24,606 nucleotides of DNA from a virus, in IMG/VR virus record IMGVR_UViG_3300027513_000046, positions 1 through 24,606 of that record, one strand, 5' to 3'. Of this stretch, positions 1 through 7,395 are shown piece by piece; within the stretch, counting starts at the first letter, position 1, and the number at the start of each line of letters is the position of its first letter. Made by a program: the position numbers and the translations under genes. A model generated the notes under the pieces. The model was not told where the DNA came from. It ran no database searches and saw only the letters and a program-made list of their open reading frames with translations.

Positions 1-1
1 C

Positions 2-2017
2 AATCCACCAGCGAGCGGCGGGCAGTATATGGCGGCACACTCGGGCGCGGGGATCGGAGCGGTGCATATCGAGACGACTACTAATGTGTGGTACTGGGTC
101 ACGGGCCGGAAGGTTCGGAATGGGACCTGCAGTCTTGCGGTGTTCAACGCGACGACCCTGGAGCAGGTAGGAAGCACTTCGACGATTGCGCACGGCGACC
201 AGAATTCAAGTGAGTTTTTCTTTGGGCGAACGGATGGGCACGGCGACGGTCCATCGCGGCATATCCATTGGGACGATTTAGTAATCGACTGGACGACGGC
301 ATCATTCCCCTTGATGCCGTCCAACAACGTCTATTATGTGCGCCTGGATGGGAGTGATTCGAACAACGGGCATACCAACACGGCTGGCGGTGCGTTCCAA
401 ACGATCATCAAGGCAGCGGCGACGGCGGGGCCTGGGGACGTGGTGCGGATGCAGGCGGGGGCTTACGCGCATCGGGTCACGAACACGGTCGACGGATTGT
501 CAGGCGCGCGCATTGCATTTGTGGCGGACGGTGGGGTTACGAATCGGGGTTGGTTCATCAACGGGGCGGACAATATCGACATCGTTGGAAACGTGGTGAG
601 CCAGGAAGCGGAAGTGGGCACGCTCGGATACGACGGCTACAGGATCACTCAGGCGAGCAACGTGCGGCTTTTGGGAGGGTCAAATTCGACGGGGCGGATT
701 CAGTTTACCGACTCCGAGAATATCGAGTTTGACCGGGGGACGAATGTGATCGTGCGTGGGTTGACTATGATTTACCCTGATTATGACGTGGAGCCAGACA
801 TGGACCTGGCCAATATCGCTTCGACGTTCGCGCAGCATTCGACGCGGATTTATATTGAATACAATCAATTGAGTTTGAGCGGTGATTATGTGTTGCCAGC
901 GGGCGCTGAATGGTATGTTAGGAACAACCGGATCGGGCCGGACAACGGATCGGCGGTGCCGCACATCGACGGAATCCAGCCGAACAATGCGACGAGCAAC
1001 AGCGTTTTTGAGATGACGTTGAGTTATGAGAATCAGTCGAGCCACAACCATCTGTTTTTGAATCAGTTGGAGGCGAGCGACGGCTGGATAATTCGAGGCA
1101 GTTTAACGGTGCGGTCGAAGGGGTATCTGGACTTTTCGCAGGCGGACAAGCATCACCTATATCACAACACGTTCGTTTCGAATTTTGCGTATTACTCATC
1201 CTCCGTTCAGGTGTTTGAAAATGTCGGGAGCGGGACGAGCATCGACAACCTTTCTCGGAACAACATCTGGTATCGGTCGGTGAACCCGTCATCGACGACG
1301 CTCTATCAGTCGAGCCTGGCGATAGATGACGATTTCGAGGTGTTCATTGGGATCGGGGACCAGGGGCAAGCGAACGACCTGACGACGGACCCGCTGTTTA
1401 TCAGCATGGGCGGGGATGATTATAGATTGGGGCCGAGTTCGACATCAATTGATTCGGCGGGGGCAATTACGCTGGCAAACGGGGCATCGGGTGGGTCTTC
1501 TACATCGTTGACGATGGATCACCCGGCGTTCATGCCAGGGGATTGGATTTCAGTTGGTGGGACGGTGGTGAAAATCAGTTCGGCGAATTTCCTGACGACG
1601 AATTACACGCTGGCGACGGCTATTTCGTGGAGTGACAACGCAGAGATACGATGGGTGACGCCGCAAGGGGTGACAATAAACGACCGCGGGGCACTGGAGA
1701 CGGGAGCGGACGCGAGCACGCGGGCGGCTACGCTGACGGTCAGCGGCAACACAAACACGGTTGCGGTCGGTTTCCCGTGGAGGTTGATTGAAGTTTACGA
1801 GGACGGGATTCCGCAAGCGGACATTGTTGCGCCGGATACGGCGAGTTACACGAAGCAATTCGGCGGGGCGGTGATAATGATAGTGCGGCCGTTCTTCGTC
1901 AGTCAGCCGAATGAATCACTAGGCGTGCTGGCGACTGGCGTGCTGGCGACCGGCAATACAACTGTAACGGTAAGCGGACCAGGGAAAAGCTTCGCGAAGC
2001 CAGTTTATGGCAATTAG
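2..2017 (+). CDS. Beta-helix / ConA-like virion surface protein, 5'-truncated
   Basis: The frame is open from base 2, so the gene probably starts upstream of the window; the first internal ATG is at 29. Numbered from that ATG, residues 1-95 look like the end of a LamG/ConA-like domain (WYWVTGRKVRNG, WDDLVIDW). Residues 101-146 (YYVRLDGSDSNNG, then PGDVVRMQAGAY) match the opening of DUF1565/pectate-lyase-like right-handed beta-helix proteins, and the Asn/Gly/Ile-rich stretch to about residue 470 fits a beta-helix. A beta-rich C-terminal part follows. Such proteins on phages bind or cut surface polysaccharides, but no catalytic residues can be assigned here. The gene lies just before the head-tail connector, an unusual place for a tailspike, so a head fibre or decoration role is possible. 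It favours GCG, ACG and GGG codons more than its neighbours, which hints at transfer. Confidence 0.7.
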   Translation, partial: NPPASGGQYMAAHSGAGIGAVHIETTTNVWYWVTGRKVRNGTCSLAVFNATTLEQVGSTSTIAHGDQNSSEFFFGRTDGHGDGPSRHIHWDDLVIDWTTASFPLMPSNNVYYVRLDGSDSNNGHTNTAGGAFQTIIKAAATAGPGDVVRMQAGAYAHRVTNTVDGLSGARIAFVADGGVTNRGWFINGADNIDIVGNVVSQEAEVGTLGYDGYRITQASNVRLLGGSNSTGRIQFTDSENIEFDRGTNVIVRGLTMIYPDYDVEPDMDLANIASTFAQHSTRIYIEYNQLSLSGDYVLPAGAEWYVRNNRIGPDNGSAVPHIDGIQPNNATSNSVFEMTLSYENQSSHNHLFLNQLEASDGWIIRGSLTVRSKGYLDFSQADKHHLYHNTFVSNFAYYSSSVQVFENVGSGTSIDNLSRNNIWYRSVNPSSTTLYQSSLAIDDDFEVFIGIGDQGQANDLTTDPLFISMGGDDYRLGPSSTSIDSAGAITLANGASGGSSTSLTMDHPAFMPGDWISVGGTVVKISSANFLTTNYTLATAISWSDNAEIRWVTPQGVTINDRGALETGADASTRAATLTVSGNTNTVAVGFPWRLIEVYEDGIPQADIVAPDTASYTKQFGGAVIMIVRPFFVSQPNESLGVLATGVLATGNTTVTVSGPGKSFAKPVYGN

Positions 2018-2411
2018 AACGACAGATGAATTGGTGCAAGGAATCATCGAAGTTGATTCTAACATTGTGTTGGATCCTTTCATGACCGCTGCCAATGCTC
2101 TGATCAACACAATTGCCACTGATTCAGGTCATTCTGAAGAAGGACTACAACTCATCGAGACATGGCTGGCTGCTCACTTCTACGCTATGCGGGATCCGCG
2201 TTCGGTGCAGGAGGCTGCGGGTGATGTGCAAGTCACGTATCAAAGCAAGGTGGATCTCAATCTCTCAACATCTCATTACGGTCAAATGGCCATGGTCCTC
2301 GACACCAGCGGTCTTCTTCGGCAGTTGAATAAAGGACCTGGAAATATTAAAACAATTTCTGTAACATGGGTGGGTAAAGAAGACCACCGAGGAAATATAG
2401 AAAGCGACTAA
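2007..2411 (+). CDS. Head-tail connector (gp6/gp15-like adaptor)
   Basis: This 134-aa protein has the layout of HK97 gp6/SPP1 gp15-type adaptors: a helical N-terminal half (TDELVQGIIEVDSNI..., LQLIETWLAAHFYAMRDP) and a C-terminal part resembling 'GDVQVTYQSKVD...STSHYGQMAMVLDTSG'. Such adaptors form a dodecameric ring under the portal, linking capsid and tail. The call rests on this pattern, on the length, and on the position at the start of the head-completion and tail genes. The start overlaps the previous gene by 11 nt. A 12-nt palindrome (gcttcgcgaagc, 1989-2000) lies just upstream of the ATG, where a ribosome-binding site would be. I am fairly confident of the family and less so of the exact ring it corresponds to. 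Confidence 0.65.
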   Translation: MAIRTTDELVQGIIEVDSNIVLDPFMTAANALINTIATDSGHSEEGLQLIETWLAAHFYAMRDPRSVQEAAGDVQVTYQSKVDLNLSTSHYGQMAMVLDTSGLLRQLNKGPGNIKTISVTWVGKEDHRGNIESD

Positions 2412-2414
2412 TCT

Positions 2415-2831
2415 ATGGCATCCACAATATATCCACAGGGTCTCAAGGTCTTTCTTGAGACGGTTCGTCACCTTGAAGAAGCGGGTATGAAGGTGGTGTT
2501 GGTCAAAGGCACTTACACCTACGATGTCGTCCACGACTTCTACGATGACATTTCGGCTTTCCTGGTTGCCGGAACCGCTGCCATTGCACTCACCAATCCT
2601 TTGGTGACTGTCGCGAGCAATGTGCTGAAGTTTGATGCTGACGATACTGGATTGACTTGGGTCGATGTCACGGATGCAAATGACGTTGGAGGGGCCATTG
2701 TGTTCAACGACACGGGCAACGTGGCGACCAGTCCAGTAATTGCCTTTCTTGATGCTGCTGACTTGCAGACAAACGGGTCGGACATCACTCTGACCTTTAA
2801 CGCATCTGGTATTCTTACGATTGCCTGTTAA
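2415..2831 (+). CDS. Virion structural protein (small beta-rich)
   Basis: A 138-aa beta-rich protein. Features typical of a widespread uncharacterised phage virion family are visible: an N-terminal helix, then 'VLVKGTYTYDVVHDFYDDISA', a 'VTVASNVLKFDADDTGLTW' strand segment, 'GGAIVFNDTGNVATSPVIAFLD', and a C-terminal 'ITLTFNASGILTI'. In relatives the pattern is 'vkvaLlts.YtpdqDtHdf..dvs ... W .. Gvlri'. The role is probably structural (head or tail decoration); no enzymatic motif is seen. It starts 3 nt after the connector gene, with no obvious Shine-Dalgarno sequence, and is followed 2 nt later by the next gene, so it is translated within the morphogenesis operon. Confidence 0.5.
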   Translation: MASTIYPQGLKVFLETVRHLEEAGMKVVLVKGTYTYDVVHDFYDDISAFLVAGTAAIALTNPLVTVASNVLKFDADDTGLTWVDVTDANDVGGAIVFNDTGNVATSPVIAFLDAADLQTNGSDITLTFNASGILTIAC

Positions 2832-2833
2832 TT

Positions 2834-3475
2834 ATGCTGGCCAACGATTCAATTTTAGTCACGCCTGGTAGTGGTGCCACCGTCGCCACCCATCTGGTTA
2901 GTGGAAAAGAATACCCTGTCCACATTGAAGCACGCCACAGTGGTCATCTAATTGGTTCAGAACCTCTTTATTGCTACAACATTCCTTCGCAAGTCCATGT
3001 AAATACTGCCAACACTGTTCACTGGGATTTGTTCAATGCTCATGCCTCCTTGATTGTGAGGGTGGTGAGTATTATTCAGATTCCCAATGTTACTACGGGG
3101 GTGACTGGTATTGTATTTGATTGGCTGTTGGAACGAAGTTCTGCTGTAGGGACAGGTGGGACAGTTATTACTGCCTGGGAGCCTGATGAAAACGACACAG
3201 ACATTGATGCAGCTGTTACATGCCGTTCCAAACCTAGTGGTGGTGCCACTCAATCGACAGACTTGCGAAACTATTCGCTGTCCTCAGAAGAGACAAACGC
3301 TGCGACTATTATGGTGGCTGCATTGGGCGGATTGGAATTGATACCACCCGCCTTACAAATGATCAATGGAGGCAAGGGGATCACCTTACGCCAGAATAAA
3401 GGTCTTCGTTGTGTGCAGGTGACTCAGTCGGCCGCTGGGAATACTGGCTGGTTGATAACCATCATGGTTGAATGA
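2834..3475 (+). CDS. Virion structural protein, unknown
   Basis: A 213-aa beta-strand-rich protein with no recognisable enzymatic motif, signal peptide or membrane segment. The start 'SILVTPGSGATVATHLVSGKEYPV' resembles the N-termini of phage virion proteins that carry a 'tpGsGatvat..v.g..y' motif. The rest is alternating hydrophobic strands and Thr/Gly loops. It sits between two other putative structural genes and ends in an ATGA overlap with the next gene, so a virion role is inferred from context. The exact function is not known. Confidence 0.45.
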   Translation: MLANDSILVTPGSGATVATHLVSGKEYPVHIEARHSGHLIGSEPLYCYNIPSQVHVNTANTVHWDLFNAHASLIVRVVSIIQIPNVTTGVTGIVFDWLLERSSAVGTGGTVITAWEPDENDTDIDAAVTCRSKPSGGATQSTDLRNYSLSSEETNAATIMVAALGGLELIPPALQMINGGKGITLRQNKGLRCVQVTQSAAGNTGWLITIMVE

Positions 3476-4470
3476 GCCTCATCCTTTTATTTGCAGCCTC
3501 CACAGATCAGATCCTCATACCTGACACAGCAACAGCCACAGGTGCCGCTCATAATCCAACTATTGTCGGAGATGGTTCTGCCGATTTTGCACCAGCTACC
3601 GCAACAGCCACAGGTGCCGCTTGGAACCCAACTGTTTCAGGAGAAGGTGGTGTTAATTTTGGACCAGCTACTGCCACTGCGACAGGACAAGCACATGACC
3701 CGACAATCTCACCAACGGGTGATGCTGTTTTTGCTCCAACCACGGCAACTGCTACTGGACAAGCTTCAGATGGGTCCTTTACCGCATCGGGTGAGGCTCC
3801 CTTTGCGCCGGCCACGGCATTGGCCACAGGAACCGCTCACACAGCCTCCATAGATGCCACAGGATCGATTGATTTTGCTCCCACGACTGCGACTTCCACC
3901 GGGGCAGCCCACGGCCCCACAATCGAAGCCACGGGCGATACTGTGCTGGTCCCTGCCACTGCGACTGCGATTGGTGCTGCTCACAATCCTGCTATCTCAA
4001 TAGAAGGAGGTCCTCAGACTTTTCCAGTCGGTGTTGCTACCTCGACCGCTTCGGCCCTTAATCCTGCCATTACTGGCAGTGGCACCGCCACGTTCGCTGT
4101 CTCCCTGGCAACGGCTGGCGGTGTATCCTTCGATCCAATCTTCGAAACAGGATCGGTGGAATTTCCAGTTGGTTTAGCAACAGCTATTGGGCAAGCGATG
4201 GATTCGATCCTGGATGGATCAGGGGGGGTCGTGTTTGCTGTCACCACTGCCGGTGCCACGGCTCAGGCTTTTGACCCTGACATTCAATTGGTTGAAATGC
4301 TGTCCTTGTCCGTCGAGACTGCTATTGCGTCAGCCGTGGCCCATGATTGCAGTGTATTCTTTACTGGATATATTCTTAGACCTATTTCAATAGGATTTGT
4401 TCCAATATTTTCATTTTCTAAAAAGCGATTGATCACAGCTCGTAAATTCAAAAGACGGCCACTTTTATGA
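3472..4470 (+). CDS. 24-residue tandem-repeat Ala/Thr-rich virion protein
   Basis: A 332-aa protein. Residues 20-290 consist of about 11-12 copies of a 24-residue repeat whose core is 'TATGxAxxPxI...G...FxPATA'. The first six or seven copies are regular; the later ones have drifted (for example TSTASALNP, TAIGQAMDS). It has no Cys-rich, collagen or coiled-coil pattern; alternating short hydrophobic strands suggest a beta-structured rod. The C-terminus is basic (SKKRLITARKFKRRPLL). It overlaps the genes on both sides by 4 nt (ATGA), so it is a real member of the operon. A fibre, head decoration or adhesin-like structural role is inferred. I cannot assign a family. Confidence 0.6.
   Translation: MSLILLFAASTDQILIPDTATATGAAHNPTIVGDGSADFAPATATATGAAWNPTVSGEGGVNFGPATATATGQAHDPTISPTGDAVFAPTTATATGQASDGSFTASGEAPFAPATALATGTAHTASIDATGSIDFAPTTATSTGAAHGPTIEATGDTVLVPATATAIGAAHNPAISIEGGPQTFPVGVATSTASALNPAITGSGTATFAVSLATAGGVSFDPIFETGSVEFPVGLATAIGQAMDSILDGSGGVVFAVTTAGATAQAFDPDIQLVEMLSLSVETAIASAVAHDCSVFFTGYILRPISIGFVPIFSFSKKRLITARKFKRRPLL
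3529..4341 (+). repeat. About 72-bp tandem coding repeat
   Basis: This is the DNA basis of the 24-residue protein repeats: units beginning near 'acagccacaggtgcc' recur every 72 bp. Third-codon-position differences between copies show that the repeats are old and under protein-level constraint. Copies near 3529-3990 keep exact 72-bp spacing. Later copies vary by one codon. Confidence 0.75.
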
Positions 4471-5222
4471 CACCCCCAAGCGATTTATGGACACCAACAA
4501 GAGAATGGGAGGGAGCAGACGCTTTCCTAATTGGAGGAGGGCCTTCACTCAAAAACTTCGACTTTTCCTTATTGGAGGGGAAGAACGTGATTGGCTGCAA
4601 CGACGCTTATCATCTCGGCCCAACTATCGTCAGCATTTGCGTATTTGGTGATCAGAAGTGGTGGCAGCGGAACAAGTGGAAATTGGAAACATTTCCCAAT
4701 CGCATTGTCACGAACAGTCCTTCTCTTCTTGCCTACAGGCTGCCGACTAACTTCAGGAAGATGATACGACTCCATACTGGATTCAGCCATGGTGGTGATG
4801 CTCTGGCGTGGAACTATTCGACGGGTGCGCTGGCCATCAACCTAGCAGTGATCCTCGGTGCCAAGCGAATCTTCCTGCTCGGGTATGATCTAGGAGTCAA
4901 AGGAGCAGAACACCATTGGCATGATCACAATCCTGAACCGATTAAGGAATCTGTCTTCACCAGATTTATTGGAGGATTTCAAACAGTGAAGCAAGCCCTT
5001 CCCAAAGAGATTGAGGTTTTCAATGTCACGGATGGATCATCCAACCTGAAGATATTTCCTACCATGGATTTTACCAAATTCATCGGGATGCTTAAAACCA
5101 AGGTGGTGAGCGAGGACGAGGAAGAAGAATTAGAGAACACAATACACGGTAAGCAAATTACTCGGAAAGTGGCTCTTAAATCATTAGAGGAAGAACAGGA
5201 ATCCAATGGGTATAATTCGTAG
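4467..5222 (+). CDS. MptE/DUF115-like putative glycosyltransferase
   Basis: This 251-aa protein has the Rossmann-like signature of the DUF115 (MAF/MptE-like) and related sialyltransferase-like families. The glycine loop 'LIGGGPSLKNFDF' (residues 21-33) is followed by 'NVIGCNDAY' (40-48). 'STGALAINLAVILGAKRIFLLGYDL' spans 118-142 and a histidine-rich 'HHWHDHN' lies at 149-155. Family members transfer sugars or pyrophosphate groups using nucleotide-bound donors. The C-terminal 40 residues are a charged tail (EDEEEELE). The gene overlaps its neighbours (ATGA with the repeat protein, 17 nt with head closure), so it is embedded in the head-tail operon. It might glycosylate a virion protein, perhaps the Thr-rich repeat protein just upstream; that is inference. 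Confidence 0.6.
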   Translation: MTPPSDLWTPTREWEGADAFLIGGGPSLKNFDFSLLEGKNVIGCNDAYHLGPTIVSICVFGDQKWWQRNKWKLETFPNRIVTNSPSLLAYRLPTNFRKMIRLHTGFSHGGDALAWNYSTGALAINLAVILGAKRIFLLGYDLGVKGAEHHWHDHNPEPIKESVFTRFIGGFQTVKQALPKEIEVFNVTDGSSNLKIFPTMDFTKFIGMLKTKVVSEDEEEELENTIHGKQITRKVALKSLEEEQESNGYNS

Positions 5223-5550
5223 GATGCGGAAGCAGGAAGCGGTCTGGTGGGAGAGGTCTGCCACCCCTGGTCCGTCTGGGTCCTACACCTTTGGCAACCC
5301 AGTGGAAATCAAATGCCGATGGGTCGATCAAGTGGCAGAGTTTGTCAATGCTCAAGGCCAGGAACAAACTTCCAAATCTAAAGTTTATGTTGACCGGGAG
5401 ATGAAACCGGGCGATTGGCTGAGATTAGGTGAAATGGAATCCGATATGACGAACGACCCTTTCGAGCACGAAGGTGCTTATGAGATCCAAAGGTTTGATC
5501 GAACACCAAACTTGCGTGCGACTGAATTTCTTTTGACAGCTTATTTGTAA
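5206..5550 (+). CDS. Head closure / head-tail joining protein
   Basis: A small beta-rich protein of 114 aa between the connector and the HK97 gp10-like gene. That is where SPP1 gp16/HK97 gp7-like head closure proteins lie. Visible features fit this family: 'VWWERSATPGPSGSYTFGNPVEIKCRW', a strand with 'KSKVYVDREMKPGDWLRLG', and a C-terminal 'EIQRFDRTPNLRATEFLLTAYL'. It would form the ring that closes the connector and meets the tail. It overlaps the preceding gene by 17 nt, and its stop codon overlaps the next start (TAATG). The assignment depends on pattern and gene order. Confidence 0.6.
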   Translation: MGIIRRMRKQEAVWWERSATPGPSGSYTFGNPVEIKCRWVDQVAEFVNAQGQEQTSKSKVYVDREMKPGDWLRLGEMESDMTNDPFEHEGAYEIQRFDRTPNLRATEFLLTAYL

Positions 5551-5963
5551 TGGCGGTAATCAGACATCTTGAAGGATTGGACAATGTCTTAAAAAATCTA
5601 AGACGTGAGAAGAAGTCCATGGGGGACCGTGTCTCATTGGGTTTGAAAGCTGCTGGATTATTCCTGCAAAGAGAAAGTCAGAAGGTGGTCCCGGTTGAAG
5701 ATGGCAACCTGAAAGCATCTGCTTTCACCCGTGCTGAAGGTCAAGGCTATGACACGAATGTGAGTGTCGGCTACACTGCCAACTATGCTCTTTACGTCCA
5801 CGAAGCTGTTGGCATGGTTTTGAAGGGTCAGCCTCGACCGAGTGGGAAGGGGAATTACTGGGATCCAGCGGGACGGGGGCAGGCCAAATTCCTTGAGGAG
5901 CCTTATCGACGACTGACACCTGAACTTAAAAAAATTATTCAGAACTACGCCAAGATCAAATGA
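5550..5963 (+). CDS. HK97 gp10-like tail component
   Basis: A 137-aa protein with the typical HK97 gp10 pattern: an N-terminal helix 'LEGLDNVLKNLRREKKSM', a central helix 'GLKAAGLFLQRESQKVVPVEDGNLKASA', then 'VSVGYTANYALYVHEAVGM' and a C-terminal 'KFLEEPYRRLTPELKKIIQNYAKI'. The family forms part of the head-tail interface or tail completion complex. Its start shares a base with the previous stop (TAATG) and its end overlaps the next gene by 4 nt. Family confidence is high because both the 'P..tG.L..S' region and the 'YA.yvH' motif are present. Confidence 0.85.
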   Translation: MAVIRHLEGLDNVLKNLRREKKSMGDRVSLGLKAAGLFLQRESQKVVPVEDGNLKASAFTRAEGQGYDTNVSVGYTANYALYVHEAVGMVLKGQPRPSGKGNYWDPAGRGQAKFLEEPYRRLTPELKKIIQNYAKIK

Positions 5964-6544
5964 CATTAGGAGGGACATCATTAGGAGCAGGGACCCTCGG
6001 AGGTTCTATTTGGGGTGTGCCTCTTTCGTCAGTTGGGAAGTCAACCCAGCTCTTGTGGGCGATTCAGGCGGTAGTCGGTCGTTCGGTACAACTCGTTTGG
6101 GGGGTGGAAGCAGTATCAATTCAACCACCTTCGGTAATTTTTTATCACCTCTTCGATGAAGGTCAGATGGATATTTTGCAGGGGTATCAATTGTTCTATT
6201 CTTTTCTGCCCGACGACCCTGACAATGCCATCGCCATCTTCGATACGTCTGGAAGGCTTGACGGAAGACTCATGAGGACAGGTGAGCAGATCGAGCATTA
6301 CGGTATTCAAATCCAGGTTAGAGGAAGAGATTATGTAGAGGCTTGGAGACTAGCCAACACGATTGCCACCTACCTTGATTCGCTGAGGAAAGAAGTAGTT
6401 GTAACTGAGGCAGGTGACGCCTATATTCTCCATAACGTATCAAGAAGTGGTGCAGTGATCCCGATTGGGGTCGAGACGGTGAATACCCGTTTGCGTCGTC
6501 TCTTTTCAATAAACATGACTGTGACATTGTCTAGAGAAAATTAG
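5960..6544 (+). CDS. Tail terminator / minor capsid protein with N-terminal VGKS repeat
   Basis: Residues about 55-194 match phage minor capsid/tail terminator proteins: 'MDILQGYQLFYSFLPDDPDNAIAIFDTSGRL', 'HYGIQIQVRGRDYVEAWRLANTIATYLD' and a C-terminal strand pair. Its place before the tail tube gene is that of the tail terminator ring. The first 52 residues are an unusual addition: a Gly-rich start, then two degenerate copies of a motif, 'VGKSTQLLWAIQAV' and 'VGRSVQLVWGVEAV' (residues 25-52). The same tandem motif occurs in the adhesin at 12589-14346. The start overlaps the previous stop by 4 nt. Confidence 0.7.
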   Translation: MTLGGTSLGAGTLGGSIWGVPLSSVGKSTQLLWAIQAVVGRSVQLVWGVEAVSIQPPSVIFYHLFDEGQMDILQGYQLFYSFLPDDPDNAIAIFDTSGRLDGRLMRTGEQIEHYGIQIQVRGRDYVEAWRLANTIATYLDSLRKEVVVTEAGDAYILHNVSRSGAVIPIGVETVNTRLRRLFSINMTVTLSREN

Positions 6545-6559
6545 AGAAAAAGGAAAACT

Positions 6560-7012
6560 ATGGCCTACAATGAACGACTGGATGACGGGTTCTCAACCTA
6601 CTTCACCCTATCAAACATCCCCAACGTAAAAATTTACGAGAAGGAAATCACTCCTCCTGGCATCACTGCCGGGGGTCCCATCGACACGACCACGATGCGG
6701 AACATCACATGGCGAACCATGAAGCCTCGTGCGTTGAAGTCGCTTACGCAGGGCTCAGCGAGTGTTGCCTTCGCCACGGAATCGATCCCAATCATCATGG
6801 GTCAGATCAGGGTCAATCAACAAGTCACCGTCACTTTCCCCGACCAGTCCACGCTGACCTTCTGGGGATGGTTGGAAGAATTCACCATTTCCGCCTTGGT
6901 GGAAGGAGAGCAGCCCACTGCAACCATTACCATCCAACCGAGCAATATGAACAACAGCGATGTCGAGGTAGCGCCTGTCTACACACCTCCTGCTGATTCA
7001 TCTAATGGCTAA
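6560..7012 (+). CDS. Major tail tube protein
   Basis: A 150-aa protein placed between the tail terminator and the tail chaperones, the usual slot of the tail tube subunit. Its sequence fits: an N-terminal arm, then 'VKIYEKEITPPGITAGGPIDTTTMRNITWRTMKPRAL', then strands including 'VTVTFPDQSTLTFWGWLEEFTIS' and 'QPTATITIQPSN'. Tube subunits stack as hexamers around the tape measure. It has one of the better ribosome-binding sites in the region, an A/G-rich tract (agagaaaaaggaaa) 3-4 nt before the ATG, in keeping with high expression. The Ser/Pro-rich C-terminus may be exposed. Confidence 0.75.
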   Translation: MAYNERLDDGFSTYFTLSNIPNVKIYEKEITPPGITAGGPIDTTTMRNITWRTMKPRALKSLTQGSASVAFATESIPIIMGQIRVNQQVTVTFPDQSTLTFWGWLEEFTISALVEGEQPTATITIQPSNMNNSDVEVAPVYTPPADSSNG

Positions 7013-7026
7013 ACGGTTTTTGATTT

Positions 7027-7395
7027 ATGTCTGAAACTATTAAACTAAACCTGAGGAAGAACAGCGTTCCCATTGAATTGGAAGGTGCTGAAGGTGAAAC
7101 CCCCATCAAGTTGGTCATGCACGAGATGACCGCAGCAAAGCGTGACGCTTACCTTGATACTTTGTCGTCACGCACCCGTTACGATGCCAACGGGAAAGCA
7201 GCGGGGGTGAAAAAGTTTGATGGAATGCAGGCTGACCTTCTCGTGGCTTGCATTGTCAAGGAAGACGGCAGTCCCATAACCATCAAAGAAATTCAGAATT
7301 GGCCTTCCTCGGTGGTCTCTGAGTTGTATGAAAACGCTCAGGAATTGAATCACCTCGGAGTCGATAAGAAGGAACAGTCGGAAAAAAACGACTGA
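7027..7395 (+). CDS. Tail assembly chaperone G (unshifted product)
   Basis: A 122-aa protein directly between the tail tube and tape measure genes, the position of lambda gpG. It is a mixed helix/strand protein ('PIKLVMHEMTAAKRDAYLDTLSSRTRY', 'DLLVACIVKEDGSPITIKEIQNWPSSVVSELYENAQELNHLGV') typical of gpG-like chaperones, which coat the tape measure and recruit tube subunits. Its last sense codons read GAA AAA AAC GAC before TGA and form the slippery frameshift site. No clear Shine-Dalgarno sequence precedes the ATG. Most ribosomes should stop here and give free G protein. Confidence 0.8.
   Translation: MSETIKLNLRKNSVPIELEGAEGETPIKLVMHEMTAAKRDAYLDTLSSRTRYDANGKAAGVKKFDGMQADLLVACIVKEDGSPITIKEIQNWPSSVVSELYENAQELNHLGVDKKEQSEKND

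Noticed and set aside
680-1292. Long minus-strand frames opposite the beta-helix gene
   Set aside because: They mirror the codon bias of the sense gene, show no protein family pattern, and have no operon context.
1989-2000. 12-nt palindrome before the connector gene as an operator or terminator
   Set aside because: It lies within the coding end of the beta-helix gene, has no T-run, and is short enough to occur by chance.
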